12,816 nt of DNA from Pseudomonadota bacterium. GTDB taxonomy: Bacteria > Pseudomonadota > Gammaproteobacteria > Acidiferrobacterales > UBA6901. Of the stretch, positions 1 to 5,661 are shown one piece after another; position 1 is the first letter of the stretch; every line of letters starts with the position of its first letter. The DNA lies in contig JAJXUF010000086.1 in NCBI GenBank assembly GCA_021783175.1, forward strand, positions 1-12,816, written 5' to 3'. The position numbers and the translations under genes were made by a program. The notes under the pieces were generated by a model, which ran no database searches, had not been told where the DNA came from, and saw only the letters and a list, made by a program, of their open reading frames with translations.

Positions 1-219
1 CGCGCTTACCAGATGGCGATCGATGCGTTTAACCTGAAACGCGAGGAGATTCTTTTCGTACCTTTTGCCGGATGGGATGCTGCGGGGGCAAAGGCATTTG
101 GTTACCCAACTTTCTGGGTTAATCGCCTTAATCTTCCCATGGAAAGACTTGGTGTCGTGCCGGACTCGATGGGAAAGAACTTAACCGATTTGGTGGACTT
201 CGTAGGAGCTTCACGTTGA
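1..219 (+). CDS. HAD type II (haloacid dehalogenase-like) hydrolase, C-terminal fragment
   Basis: The reading frame is open from base 1 and ends at TGA 217-219, so the window holds only the last 72 codons and the true start lies upstream. The fragment has the C-terminal core of the type II haloacid dehalogenase branch of the HAD superfamily: an RAYQMA stretch, then LFVPFAGWDAAGAKAFGYPTFWVNR, whose GWDxxGAK carries the acidic residue of HAD motif IV. Family members are cytoplasmic hydrolases that attack substrates such as L-2-haloacids through an Asp nucleophile, which would be upstream of this window. In characterised L-2-haloacid dehalogenases the stretch before the Trp-Asp reads SSNA; here it is PFAG, so the usual Ser and Asn active-site residues are absent and dehalogenase activity should not be assumed. 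The gene converges on the lysR remnant across a 40-bp gap that contains a weak bulged dyad (216-224 with 238-245). Confidence 0.85.
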   Translation, partial: RAYQMAIDAFNLKREEILFVPFAGWDAAGAKAFGYPTFWVNRLNLPMERLGVVPDSMGKNLTDLVDFVGASR

Positions 220-259
220 AAGCAGGATTTTGCGTTGTGCTTCAAAGATGAAAGTGAAT

Positions 260-971
260 CTAGCGCAAGCCGGCAAACTCTCTGGAAATGAAATCCATCA
301 CCAATTGCACCTTGGGCAGACGATGGTGGCGTTTATGGCACACGAGATACAGACTGCCGACCGCATCAGGACCTAAATCGATATTGAGTTCCTGCAGTTC
401 CTGTAATTCGTCCAGGCCTGTGTAATGGTGCAAGACCTGCGGCAGGACCATTGCGCCCACACCCGCCTTGCAGGCCGCGATCTGCACGATGTAATCGTCA
501 GATGTGAATACGGGTTTGAAGTTGGGTATCGCCGCCCTCAGTTCCTGATTGCTGCGCAATTCATCGTAAGGCGCAGCCCAACATATCCAGTCCAGGTCGG
601 CGAGGACGGGACGCAGCGGTAGCTGCAAAGCATAGGTTTTACTGGTGTACACACGCATGATGCTGGTAATCTCATCCACGCACACCAGGTCGGTATCGGT
701 AGGTTTTTCAGAGCGTAACGACAAGTCGGCCTCTCCACGCCCCAGGTTTAAAACTTCCACGGCCGACAAGACCTCTATCTGTATCTGCGGGCATTGTCGA
801 CGTATCTTGGCAGCCAACGGGGCGACCACTTCATACGCAATGCCGGGCGGTGCCGCAATGCGCACTTTTCCTTCCGGCAAGTAGGTCTGTTTCTTCACCC
901 TGAGTTCTGCCTCATTTGCCCACTCGGCCATGCTCTGCGCCGCCGGCAACAGTTTCTGGCCTTCTGTGGTA
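260..971 (-). pseudogene. LysR-type transcriptional regulator, 5'-truncated (effector-binding domain only)
   Basis: The minus-strand frame encodes the end of the LysR linker (TTEGQKLLPAAQSMAEWA) followed by the periplasmic-binding-protein-like effector domain (from PEGKVRIAAPPGIAYEVVAPL to FISREFAGLR) and stops at 260-262. LysR proteins are about 300 residues with a winged HTH in the first 60; here everything before the TTEGQ position is missing. The frame stays open to a GTG at 1043-1045, but those extra codons are translated insertion-sequence terminal repeats, not lysR. The protein, if made, could not bind DNA by the normal domain. The break sits at the IS21 end near 972. The HTH half is not found beyond the other IS end, so a deletion or inversion accompanied or followed the insertion. 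Its former target is unknown; the convergent HAD gene is a neighbour but not an obvious target. The 971 boundary is approximate. Confidence 0.8.
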
Positions 972-989
972 TGCGTATTACACCCCAAA

Positions 990-1116
990 CCCGCCACTGA
1001 AAACGATACCAAAAGCGCCACCCAAAACGATAGCAAACCCGCCACCTATAACGATCCAAAGTCGGCCACCGATTCCAATCGCAAAACCGCCACTCATAAC
1101 GATATAAACCCGCCAC
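990..1116. repeat. Six tandem 24-bp repeats at the IS21 downstream end
   Basis: The core CGCCAC (once GGCCAC) recurs at 992, 1016, 1040, 1064, 1088 and 1111, so the period is exactly 24 bp four times and 23 bp once. Read on the minus strand the unit approximates GTGGCGGGTTT followed by a variable dinucleotide and ATCGTT. The copies differ at several positions, so they are old or selected for a binding core rather than freshly slipped. IS21-family ends are known to contain multiple internal repeats that bind transposase, and these lie at the correct end of the element. Recognition by IstA is therefore the likely role, though it is inferred. Confidence 0.75.
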
Positions 1117-1127
1117 GTGGGCGGGTT
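1107..1127 (-). terminator. Hairpin terminator after the IS21 operon
   Basis: Perfect 8-bp GC-rich inverted repeat (AACCCGCC at 1107-1114, GGCGGGTT at 1120-1127) with a 5-nt loop. On the minus strand it is followed by TATATCG, with TT already closing the stem, so it is a modest intrinsic terminator candidate placed 28 bp after the small IS ORF. One arm is also the last copy of the 24-bp repeat, so the structure may alternatively serve the IS end. Confidence 0.5.
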
Positions 1128-1154
1128 CATCAAGCGATCACAATTCCACTAATG

Positions 1155-1370
1155 TCAGATTGGCGGCTTGCGATGGCGCATGGTTGGGATTTGTGAACGG
1201 CAATCGTCCTGTCTTTGCTGATCGTAATGTCGGCGAATCTGTGCCGCGTAATGCGCCTCGAACCGGAAGATCAACTCATGAAGGAAATCGAGCACTTCAA
1301 CGGCAGCCGCATCAGAGAGATGCGGCAAATCGGACGGTAACAGTGGATTTTTCTTGGAGGCATCATGCAT
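1155..1370 (-). CDS. Small third ORF of the IS21 element
   Basis: Encodes about 71 residues starting MHDASKKNPLLPSDLPHLSDAAAVEVLDFLHELIFRFEAHYAAQIRRHY. The chosen ATG at 1368-1370 is preceded by AAGGA at a good distance. An in-frame TTG at 1403 would add 11 residues and overlap the end of istB, but has no better support. From memory, several IS21-type elements carry a short acidic/helical ORF of this kind after istB; its function is not established to my knowledge. The protein is mostly helical by composition, with no signal peptide or membrane segment. It lies 36 bp after istB in the same orientation and ends just before the hairpin and terminal repeats, so it is probably co-transcribed with istAB. 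Confidence 0.65.
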   Translation of the reverse strand: MHDASKKNPLLPSDLPHLSDAAAVEVLDFLHELIFRFEAHYAAQIRRHYDQQRQDDCRSQIPTMRHRKPPI

Positions 1371-1406
1371 CTTGGATTCCTTGGTAGTCTGATCAGTATT
1401 CAATTT

Positions 1407-2162
1407 TCAGGCGCCGCCGGTTTTATTCTTGGCACGCGTCTTCCTCATCGATTCCCCCTTGAGCTCAATCCGGTTTGCTCCGCTGACCAGCCGATCCAGG
1501 ATCGCATCCGCCACCGTTGGATTGCCACCACTCAAATAGTCGTGCCACCGGTTCACCGGCAATTGACTCGTGATCAATGTCGAACGATTGCCGCAACGCT
1601 GTTCGATCACCTCCAGCAGATCATTGCGTCCAACCGCATTGAGCGTTGCCATGCCGAAGTCGTCGAGAATCAGCAAATCGACTTTGGCGAGCTGCGTGAG
1701 CCTTTTGCGGAAACTACCGTCCCCATGCGATACCGCCAGATCCTCCAGCAGCAGCGGAAGGCGTTGAAACGACACTGACAGTCCCAACCGGCATGCCTGA
1801 TTGCCCAATGCGCATCCCAGCCAAGTCTTCCCGCCGCCAGTCGGCCCGGTAATGATCAGGTTGGTGCCATGCCCGATCCAGTTGCACAATGCCAGTGATG
1901 CCACTTCACTACGATCCAGCCCGCGTCCCACGCGATAGTCGATGTCTTCGATGCAGGCGTTTTCGCGCAACTTGGCACTGCGTAACAAACTCATGAGCCG
2001 CCGGTTGTCGCGATAAGTCGCCTCCTGATCGACCAGCAACCCGAAGCGTTCCTCGAAACTCAAGTGCATCGCACCCGCACTGGCCGTTTGGTTCTCAAAG
2101 CCATGGGCCATGCCAAACAACTTCATCTCGTTCAGTTTCCGTATCGTGTCTTGCGTCATCAT
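1407..2162 (-). CDS. istB: IS21 helper ATPase IstB
   Basis: 251-residue AAA+ ATPase of the IstB/DnaC type. It has an N-terminal helical region, Walker A GPTGGGKT at residues 106-113, Walker B LLILDDFG around residues 163-170, and the usual arginine-rich C-terminal part (CGNRSTLITSQLP, then DRLVSGANRIELKGESMR). IstB assembles on DNA in an ATP-dependent way and stimulates the IstA transposase and target choice. The length is normal for the family. The ATG at 2160-2162 follows an AAAGGA ribosome-binding site and comes 17 bp after the istA stop, so the two genes form one transcript. An alternative ATG is the next codon. There is no frameshift or missing motif, so the protein should be functional. 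Confidence 0.95.
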   Translation of the reverse strand: MMTQDTIRKLNEMKLFGMAHGFENQTASAGAMHLSFEERFGLLVDQEATYRDNRRLMSLLRSAKLRENACIEDIDYRVGRGLDRSEVASLALCNWIGHGTNLIITGPTGGGKTWLGCALGNQACRLGLSVSFQRLPLLLEDLAVSHGDGSFRKRLTQLAKVDLLILDDFGMATLNAVGRNDLLEVIEQRCGNRSTLITSQLPVNRWHDYLSGGNPTVADAILDRLVSGANRIELKGESMRKTRAKNKTGGA

Positions 2163-2179
2163 TGCATTTTTCCTTTCGT

Positions 2180-3697
2180 TTAGTGGTAGTAATCGGAACC
2201 GCGCACATTGGGGTGCTCAAAATCCGCTTCCAGGCTGGTTGTCTTTTCGGAGGGTTGCTGATCCAACCCATTGCGCAGGATCGAACGAATACTGGATAGC
2301 GTCGTTGCGCCGATCTCAATGCCACGCTGGCATGCGGCATTCAGCCGTTCGTTACCAAAGTCGCCTGCCAGTTTCTTCATGCCAATCGTGGCGCGGTAGC
2401 CATGCTCATGCGCGCGCGCCGCCGCCAACAGCAACTGCAGGAATCCATGTACCTGCGCACCGGCCTGCTGTGCCCATTCCAGCGAATCGGCTGCATTCCA
2501 CAGCCCGAAGTGGCGATGTGCGTCTGTCATGTGCAGTGGCTCGATGGACGGCTTGGCGCCAGCTTCACGAACATGGCTGGCCACCCGCTGCCCTTTATAA
2601 AGTATTTCCACAGTCGTGGCGGTCAGCCGCAACTCCACCTCACGACCGCGTAGCGCATCGGGAACGCTGTAAGGTCGACCATCCACCTCGACCATGTAAT
2701 CCAGCCCGACGCGTACCTTGCGAAACTCGGCATACTCATATCGAGCATTTGGCAAAGGCATCAATGCCGGCTTGTCGATGGACTCGAAAGCGCTTTGGCG
2801 GTTACCGGGCAATTTCTTGAAGGGACGGGAATTGACCTCGATCAACAGCAACCGTATCGCCTCGTTCAATTCTCCAAGGCTATTGAACACCCGCTTGCGC
2901 AACCGGAACAGGATCCAGCGTTCAATGATCAATACGCCGTTTTCCGCCTTCGATTTGTCTTTGGGCTTGCGCGCACGCGCGGGCAATATGACCGTGCCGT
3001 AGTGGTCGGCCATGTTCTGGTAAGTGGCGTTGATCACCGGTTCAGTCCGGCTGGCCTTGATGACGGCCGACTTGAGGTTGTCACAGACTACGACATTGGG
3101 TGTCCCGCCGAAATACTCGAACATCCGAACGTGTGCCGCGAGCCAGTCGGGCAGTTTTTGCGACCAATGCGCCTCCGCATATATATAGTTGGATGCTCCG
3201 AGAACGCCAACAAATATCTGCGCGTGAAGCGTATTGCCAGATGCCTGCTCAAAGATGGGCATGGTCGGGCCGGCGTAGTCGACAAACACCCGGTCGCCGG
3301 CCACATAAGTCTGGCGCATCTGGATTTTCAGGGTCTTTCTGAATTCCCGGTGTCGCTGGCAAAACAGGCTGTAATTGACGCCATCGGGATGTTCGGCCAG
3401 ATACTCCTCGTGCAGCACCTGCAAGGTCGCTCCCTTGCGTTTCAATTCCTCATGAACCACGACCCAGTCAGGCTCGGGTTTTCTGAGGATGTTCTTGATG
3501 GCGCGGGGCGGAAAGAGCCTCTGCTCAAGCGCAGCATCGTCCATGTCTGGGGGCAGCGGCCAGCGCAGCCTGGCTGCCGCTGCGCGCGTAAGGTAGTCCG
3601 TCACCGCGTCGCGCGACACTCCCAGGCTTCTGGCGATGGCCCGGATGCTTTGGCAGGACTCATGGTGCAGTCGCAGCACCTGCCGGATTTGTCTCAT
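2180..3697 (-). CDS. istA: IS21 transposase IstA
   Basis: 505-residue DDE transposase. It has an N-terminal HTH (MRQIRQVLRLHHESCQSIRAIARSLGVSRDAVTDYL, residues 1-36), an integrase-core domain with the acidic triad visible as D140 (VFVDYAG), D206 (VVVCDN) and E252 (KDKSKAEN), then a C-terminal beta-barrel region (RPYSVPDALRGREVELRL). It cuts and joins the IS ends. The frame is open further upstream to 3781, but the ATG at 3695-3697 is preceded by CAGGAGA at six bases and gives the usual family N-terminus, so it is preferred over ATGs at 3718 and 3781. The three catalytic residues and full length suggest an active enzyme. It is followed at 17 bp by istB. Confidence 0.93.
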   Translation of the reverse strand: MRQIRQVLRLHHESCQSIRAIARSLGVSRDAVTDYLTRAAAARLRWPLPPDMDDAALEQRLFPPRAIKNILRKPEPDWVVVHEELKRKGATLQVLHEEYLAEHPDGVNYSLFCQRHREFRKTLKIQMRQTYVAGDRVFVDYAGPTMPIFEQASGNTLHAQIFVGVLGASNYIYAEAHWSQKLPDWLAAHVRMFEYFGGTPNVVVCDNLKSAVIKASRTEPVINATYQNMADHYGTVILPARARKPKDKSKAENGVLIIERWILFRLRKRVFNSLGELNEAIRLLLIEVNSRPFKKLPGNRQSAFESIDKPALMPLPNARYEYAEFRKVRVGLDYMVEVDGRPYSVPDALRGREVELRLTATTVEILYKGQRVASHVREAGAKPSIEPLHMTDAHRHFGLWNAADSLEWAQQAGAQVHGFLQLLLAAARAHEHGYRATIGMKKLAGDFGNERLNAACQRGIEIGATTLSSIRSILRNGLDQQPSEKTTSLEADFEHPNVRGSDYYH

Positions 3698-3912
3698 ATC
3701 GATTCTCCTGTTACTCATGTTTGCAAGGTCGGCGTGCTCATCCGGAATGCCGGATGTCCGTGTGCTGGCCGATTTCTCCAAGTCGTACTGACGTGCGTCA
3801 CCCTCGCGCCGCGATCAGATTTTTAAATTGGGAAAAAATACAGGCTGCCAGCCTTGACAGGCGGGCATGAGAAACCGCAGAATACGCAGCGAAATCCCCA
3901 TTTCAAGCATAT

Positions 3913-3952
3913 TCAAAAAGGGTTCGGCGCAATCGCTCCGAACCCTTTGCTT
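3913..3952. terminator. Bidirectional intrinsic terminator
   Basis: Perfect 11-bp inverted repeat AAAGGGTTCGG (3917-3927) and CCGAACCCTTT (3938-3948) with a 10-nt loop. On the minus strand the stem runs into TTTTT, giving a good terminator for the Ner-like gene that ends 35 bp away. On the plus strand it is followed by GCTTTTC, a weaker tail. The remainder of 3801-3986 between the IS and this gene is AT-rich non-coding sequence in which I see no gene and no lysR N-terminus. Confidence 0.7.
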
Positions 3953-3986
3953 TTCTCGGCCTATGATTTCAGGTCGACGGCTTATC

Positions 3987-4289
3987 TCATGTCGCACCTC
4001 CATCCGCGCTATGCGAACAGTTTGCCTTGCCGCGATTCGCGGCCACCCCGCGCGGCTTGAAGACATATCTGTCCGGCCAGACCTCTCCCACTTCGAGGCC
4101 CAGCAATGCGGCAATGTGCGTGGCGACTGCATGCGCCGTGATCCGGTCATGGATCACGTTGTTGACCACCCCGCCCGAAACGCCCAGGTCGCGGGCAAGC
4201 TGGGCTTGCGATTTGCCGAGGCGGCGCAGCTGATAAATGATTTCGATGGCATCCATAAGGTTATTGGGGGTGACAAGCTGCCTAATCAC
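3987..4289 (-). CDS. Ner/Nlp-like HTH DNA-binding protein
   Basis: 100-residue protein. The helix-turn-helix lies at about residues 26-47 (KSQAQLARDLGVSGGVVNNVIH) and is followed by a second helical segment ending LGLEVGEVWPDRY. This matches the closing motif of phage Mu Ner (a helix, then IWPSRY), so it is placed in the Ner/Nlp group, small repressors that turn down early phage promoters. The C-terminal 20 residues are polar and have no recognised fold. The start used is GTG at 4287-4289; an in-frame ATG at 4254-4256 would remove 11 residues and neither has a strong ribosome-binding site. It is divergent from the XRE gene across 63 bp, the arrangement of a phage immunity switch, and the shared spacer holds a dyad likely to be bound by one or both proteins. 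A terminator hairpin follows. Confidence 0.75.
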   Translation of the reverse strand: MIRQLVTPNNLMDAIEIIYQLRRLGKSQAQLARDLGVSGGVVNNVIHDRITAHAVATHIAALLGLEVGEVWPDRYVFKPRGVAANRGKANCSHSADGGAT

Positions 4290-4297
4290 GAGTAATC

Positions 4298-4334
4298 TAT
4301 CTCTAATTTAACAAACAAGTTCTCCTTAGAGATA
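4298..4334. promoter_or_regulatory. Inverted repeat operator candidate between the divergent HTH genes
   Basis: Perfect 9-bp arms TATCTCTAA (4298-4306) and TTAGAGATA (4326-4334) separated by 19 bp of AT-rich DNA. Further AGAGA/TCTCC fragments lie nearby at 4321-4325 and 4347-4351. The whole spacer is markedly more AT-rich than the genes on both sides. Placement between two divergent HTH regulators makes it the likely operator for auto- and cross-repression. Binding by either protein is inferred. Confidence 0.55.
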
Positions 4335-4338
4335 ACTA
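4308..4338 (+). promoter_or_regulatory. Candidate sigma-70 promoter for the XRE gene
   Basis: TTAACA (4308-4313) resembles a -35 box and TAACTA (4333-4338), or the overlapping GATAAC (4331-4336, 17-bp spacer), a -10 box. They lie just before the ATG at 4353 and inside the dyad, so a bound repressor would occlude them. The match is imperfect. If transcription starts around 4345 the leader would be very short, and the ribosome-binding site is only AGAGA. Confidence 0.3.
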
Positions 4339-4352
4339 TACACTCACAGAGA

Positions 4353-5003
4353 ATGAGCAATCAAGCCTATTTCAAAATCCCCGATGCTGACAGCCTCGCT
4401 ACGCGTCTGGCACTGGTGATCAGCCAGACGGGGCTTAGCCAGTCAGAATTCGCCCGGCGGCTGGGCGCTTCGGCGGGCTTTGTCAGCGATGCGGCACGCG
4501 GCGTCAAAAAGCCCGGTGCCGACTTTCTGCACGCTTTGCGCACGGTGTTTGGCGTTTCCATCGATTGGTTGCTGACTGGCGAAGGTACGATGCACGGCGG
4601 CAGCGGTATCGATCTGGAATTACTGCGCGCCATCCGCCTGCAAATCGCCGTGGCACGGACTGCCGTGATCGATGCCGATCCAACGGCAACAGCATTGCTG
4701 TTATTGATACGCGAGGGAAAACTGCAGGAAGCGGCTGCCGATCCCGCACTAGGCGCATTCCTGGATCGCATCGCGCCGGAAGACAGTGACTTCGATCTGG
4801 CCACCGAGCTGTACAACGGCCATTTGTGGACAGACGATTCCGATGCGCAACGGCGCAACCTGCTTGCCGCGGCGATTGCGCATTTCGAGGCCAGAAAACC
4901 CATCGACAAACTTGCAACGCTTGCGCGCGCGTCCGGCGTGACCGTCCAGATCAACCTGAGTCCTGTGCAACGGAATGCGGGTCACACTTACAACGAGAAA
5001 TAG
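4353..5003 (+). CDS. XRE/CI-type HTH regulator with shared C-terminal peptide
   Basis: 216 residues. Residues 15-77 form a CI-like HTH domain (LATRLALVISQTGLSQSEFARRLGASAGFVSDAARG, then FGVSIDWLLTGEG). Residues 85-195 are a helical region without a recognisable LexA/S24 peptidase domain, so it should not be a RecA-cleaved repressor. The last 19 residues, VQINLSPVQRNAGHTYNEK, nearly repeat the start of the next gene's product. The likely role is repression at the divergent spacer immediately upstream. The ATG at 4353 sits right after the dyad with a weak AGAGA site. The membrane-protein gene follows at 58 bp in the same direction with its own AAGGAAG site and is probably co-transcribed. The gene may be a prophage or integrative-element remnant or a small defence-type module; no integrase or structural phage gene is in the window to decide. 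Confidence 0.8.
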   Translation: MSNQAYFKIPDADSLATRLALVISQTGLSQSEFARRLGASAGFVSDAARGVKKPGADFLHALRTVFGVSIDWLLTGEGTMHGGSGIDLELLRAIRLQIAVARTAVIDADPTATALLLLIREGKLQEAAADPALGAFLDRIAPEDSDFDLATELYNGHLWTDDSDAQRRNLLAAAIAHFEARKPIDKLATLARASGVTVQINLSPVQRNAGHTYNEK

Positions 5004-5145
5004 TCTCTCACCCCATTCACGCCAAACTTTCCAACCCCAAAAATCGAAAGGAAGTTTTGCCATGCCGGAAAACAACAATACACCTGAAACCGTCCAGATG
5101 AATCTTGCACCGATCGAGCGCAATGCCGGACACACCTATAACGAG
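4944..5145 (+). other. Peptide motif shared by the ends of two adjacent genes
   Basis: Codons 198-215 of the XRE gene (4944-4997) and codons 11-28 of the membrane-protein gene (5092-5145) encode VQxNLxPxxRNAGHTYNE. Fourteen of 18 residues are identical and the other four conservative. Sixteen of 54 bases differ, largely at third positions, so this is not a recent DNA duplication but a peptide kept by selection. Confidence 0.8.
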
Positions 5146-5631
5146 CATCACGAATATATGGTTTCCGGTTCCATGAAGCTGATTCTGGCAACCTGGCCCA
5201 AGGCGAAACTGGATGCGCAGGCCCTGAATAATGTGGAAATGTTTCGCCAGCGCTTTGGCTTCGAACAGCCTATGGTAGTGCGCAAACAGGTGCTGGAAAT
5301 CGAGAACAAGCTCGACCTGACCGACCGGGAAATCCGCTGGCTACACCATTCCGGTCATCTCGTCATCAAGGGAAATGAAGTAAAGATCAAACCGGCCCGA
5401 CTGATGCCGCTGGTGGGCTGGATGCAGTTGGCCTTGTTCGGTTTTATGTATCTGCTGCTGGGACTGCAAATCGCATTTTCTACGGCACCCGCCTGGAAGC
5501 AGGCATTGGGCGAGATTGCCGTTGTCGGGGTCAGCTACGGCGTGATGTGGATATTGAATTCGCTGTATATCGCACCGTGGCGCGCGCTCAAGCGTTCGGG
5601 CGCACTGTCTATTACTGCACCTCAAGGCTGA
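5062..5631 (+). CDS. Uncharacterised two-helix membrane protein
   Basis: 189 residues, family not recognised. The N-terminal motif VQMNLAPIERNAGHTYNEHHEYM is followed by a soluble helical and charged region to about residue 112 (VLEIENKLDLTDREIRWLHHSGHLVIKGNEVKIK). Two transmembrane helices follow at about 116-139 (LVGWMQLALFGFMYLLLGLQIAF) and 149-171, joined by a short loop. The tail PWRALKRSGALSI is basic, so both termini are expected in the cytoplasm. The frame is open further upstream to 4975, but that would overlap the XRE gene; AAGGAAG at 5048-5054 supports the ATG at 5062. It lies 58 bp after the XRE regulator. Shared N-terminal peptide plus membrane anchoring suggests that it and the regulator bind the same partner or each other. 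Superinfection exclusion or membrane sensing are possible roles, but neither is shown by the sequence. Confidence 0.75.
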   Translation: MPENNNTPETVQMNLAPIERNAGHTYNEHHEYMVSGSMKLILATWPKAKLDAQALNNVEMFRQRFGFEQPMVVRKQVLEIENKLDLTDREIRWLHHSGHLVIKGNEVKIKPARLMPLVGWMQLALFGFMYLLLGLQIAFSTAPAWKQALGEIAVVGVSYGVMWILNSLYIAPWRALKRSGALSITAPQG

Positions 5632-5661
5632 GCTCTCTACCCAGGTGGGGCTTGAACCGCC

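Larger units (their letters stand above)
972..3800 (-). mobile_element. IS21-family insertion sequence
   Basis: A complete-looking IS21-type element of about 2.8 kb in minus orientation: istA, istB and a small third ORF, all intact and collinear. The downstream end carries six 24-bp terminal repeats. IS21 elements move by a cut-and-paste-like or circle-mediated route that needs the IstA DDE transposase and the IstB AAA+ helper. The limits given are a best guess based on 5'-TG...CA-3' termini: TGCGTATTACACC at 972 on the plus strand and, reading inward from 3800 on the minus strand, TGACGCACGTCAG. The two ends resemble each other only weakly and no target-site duplication is visible, which fits the rearranged lysR flank. 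The element itself is recognised with high confidence, its exact boundaries with low confidence. Confidence 0.85.

Noticed and set aside
972..1045. A hydrophobic N-terminus (MAGLLSFWVALLVSFSVAGLG) in front of the LysR domain, looking like a signal peptide or membrane anchor.
   Set aside because: It is a translation of the 24-bp IS terminal repeats read through from a GTG; hydrophobicity comes from the GTGGCGGGTTT unit, and there is no ribosome-binding site.
990..1116. Regularly spaced repeats resembling a small CRISPR array.
   Set aside because: The unit is only 24 bp and contiguous, with no distinct unique spacers and no cas genes; it is at an IS21 end where repeats are expected.
2795..3826. 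343-codon plus-strand open frame opposite istA.
   Set aside because: Antisense shadow of a clear transposase; no family resemblance and no ribosome-binding site of note.
3841..3860. Short GGCTG/CAGCC hairpin as a second terminator.
   Set aside because: The stem is too short with a 1-2 base loop and has no T-run; the 3917-3948 stem is a far better candidate.
4975..5061. Upstream in-frame ATG extending the two-helix membrane protein by 29 residues.
   Set aside because: It would begin inside the XRE gene and lacks the AAGGAAG site that precedes the ATG at 5062.
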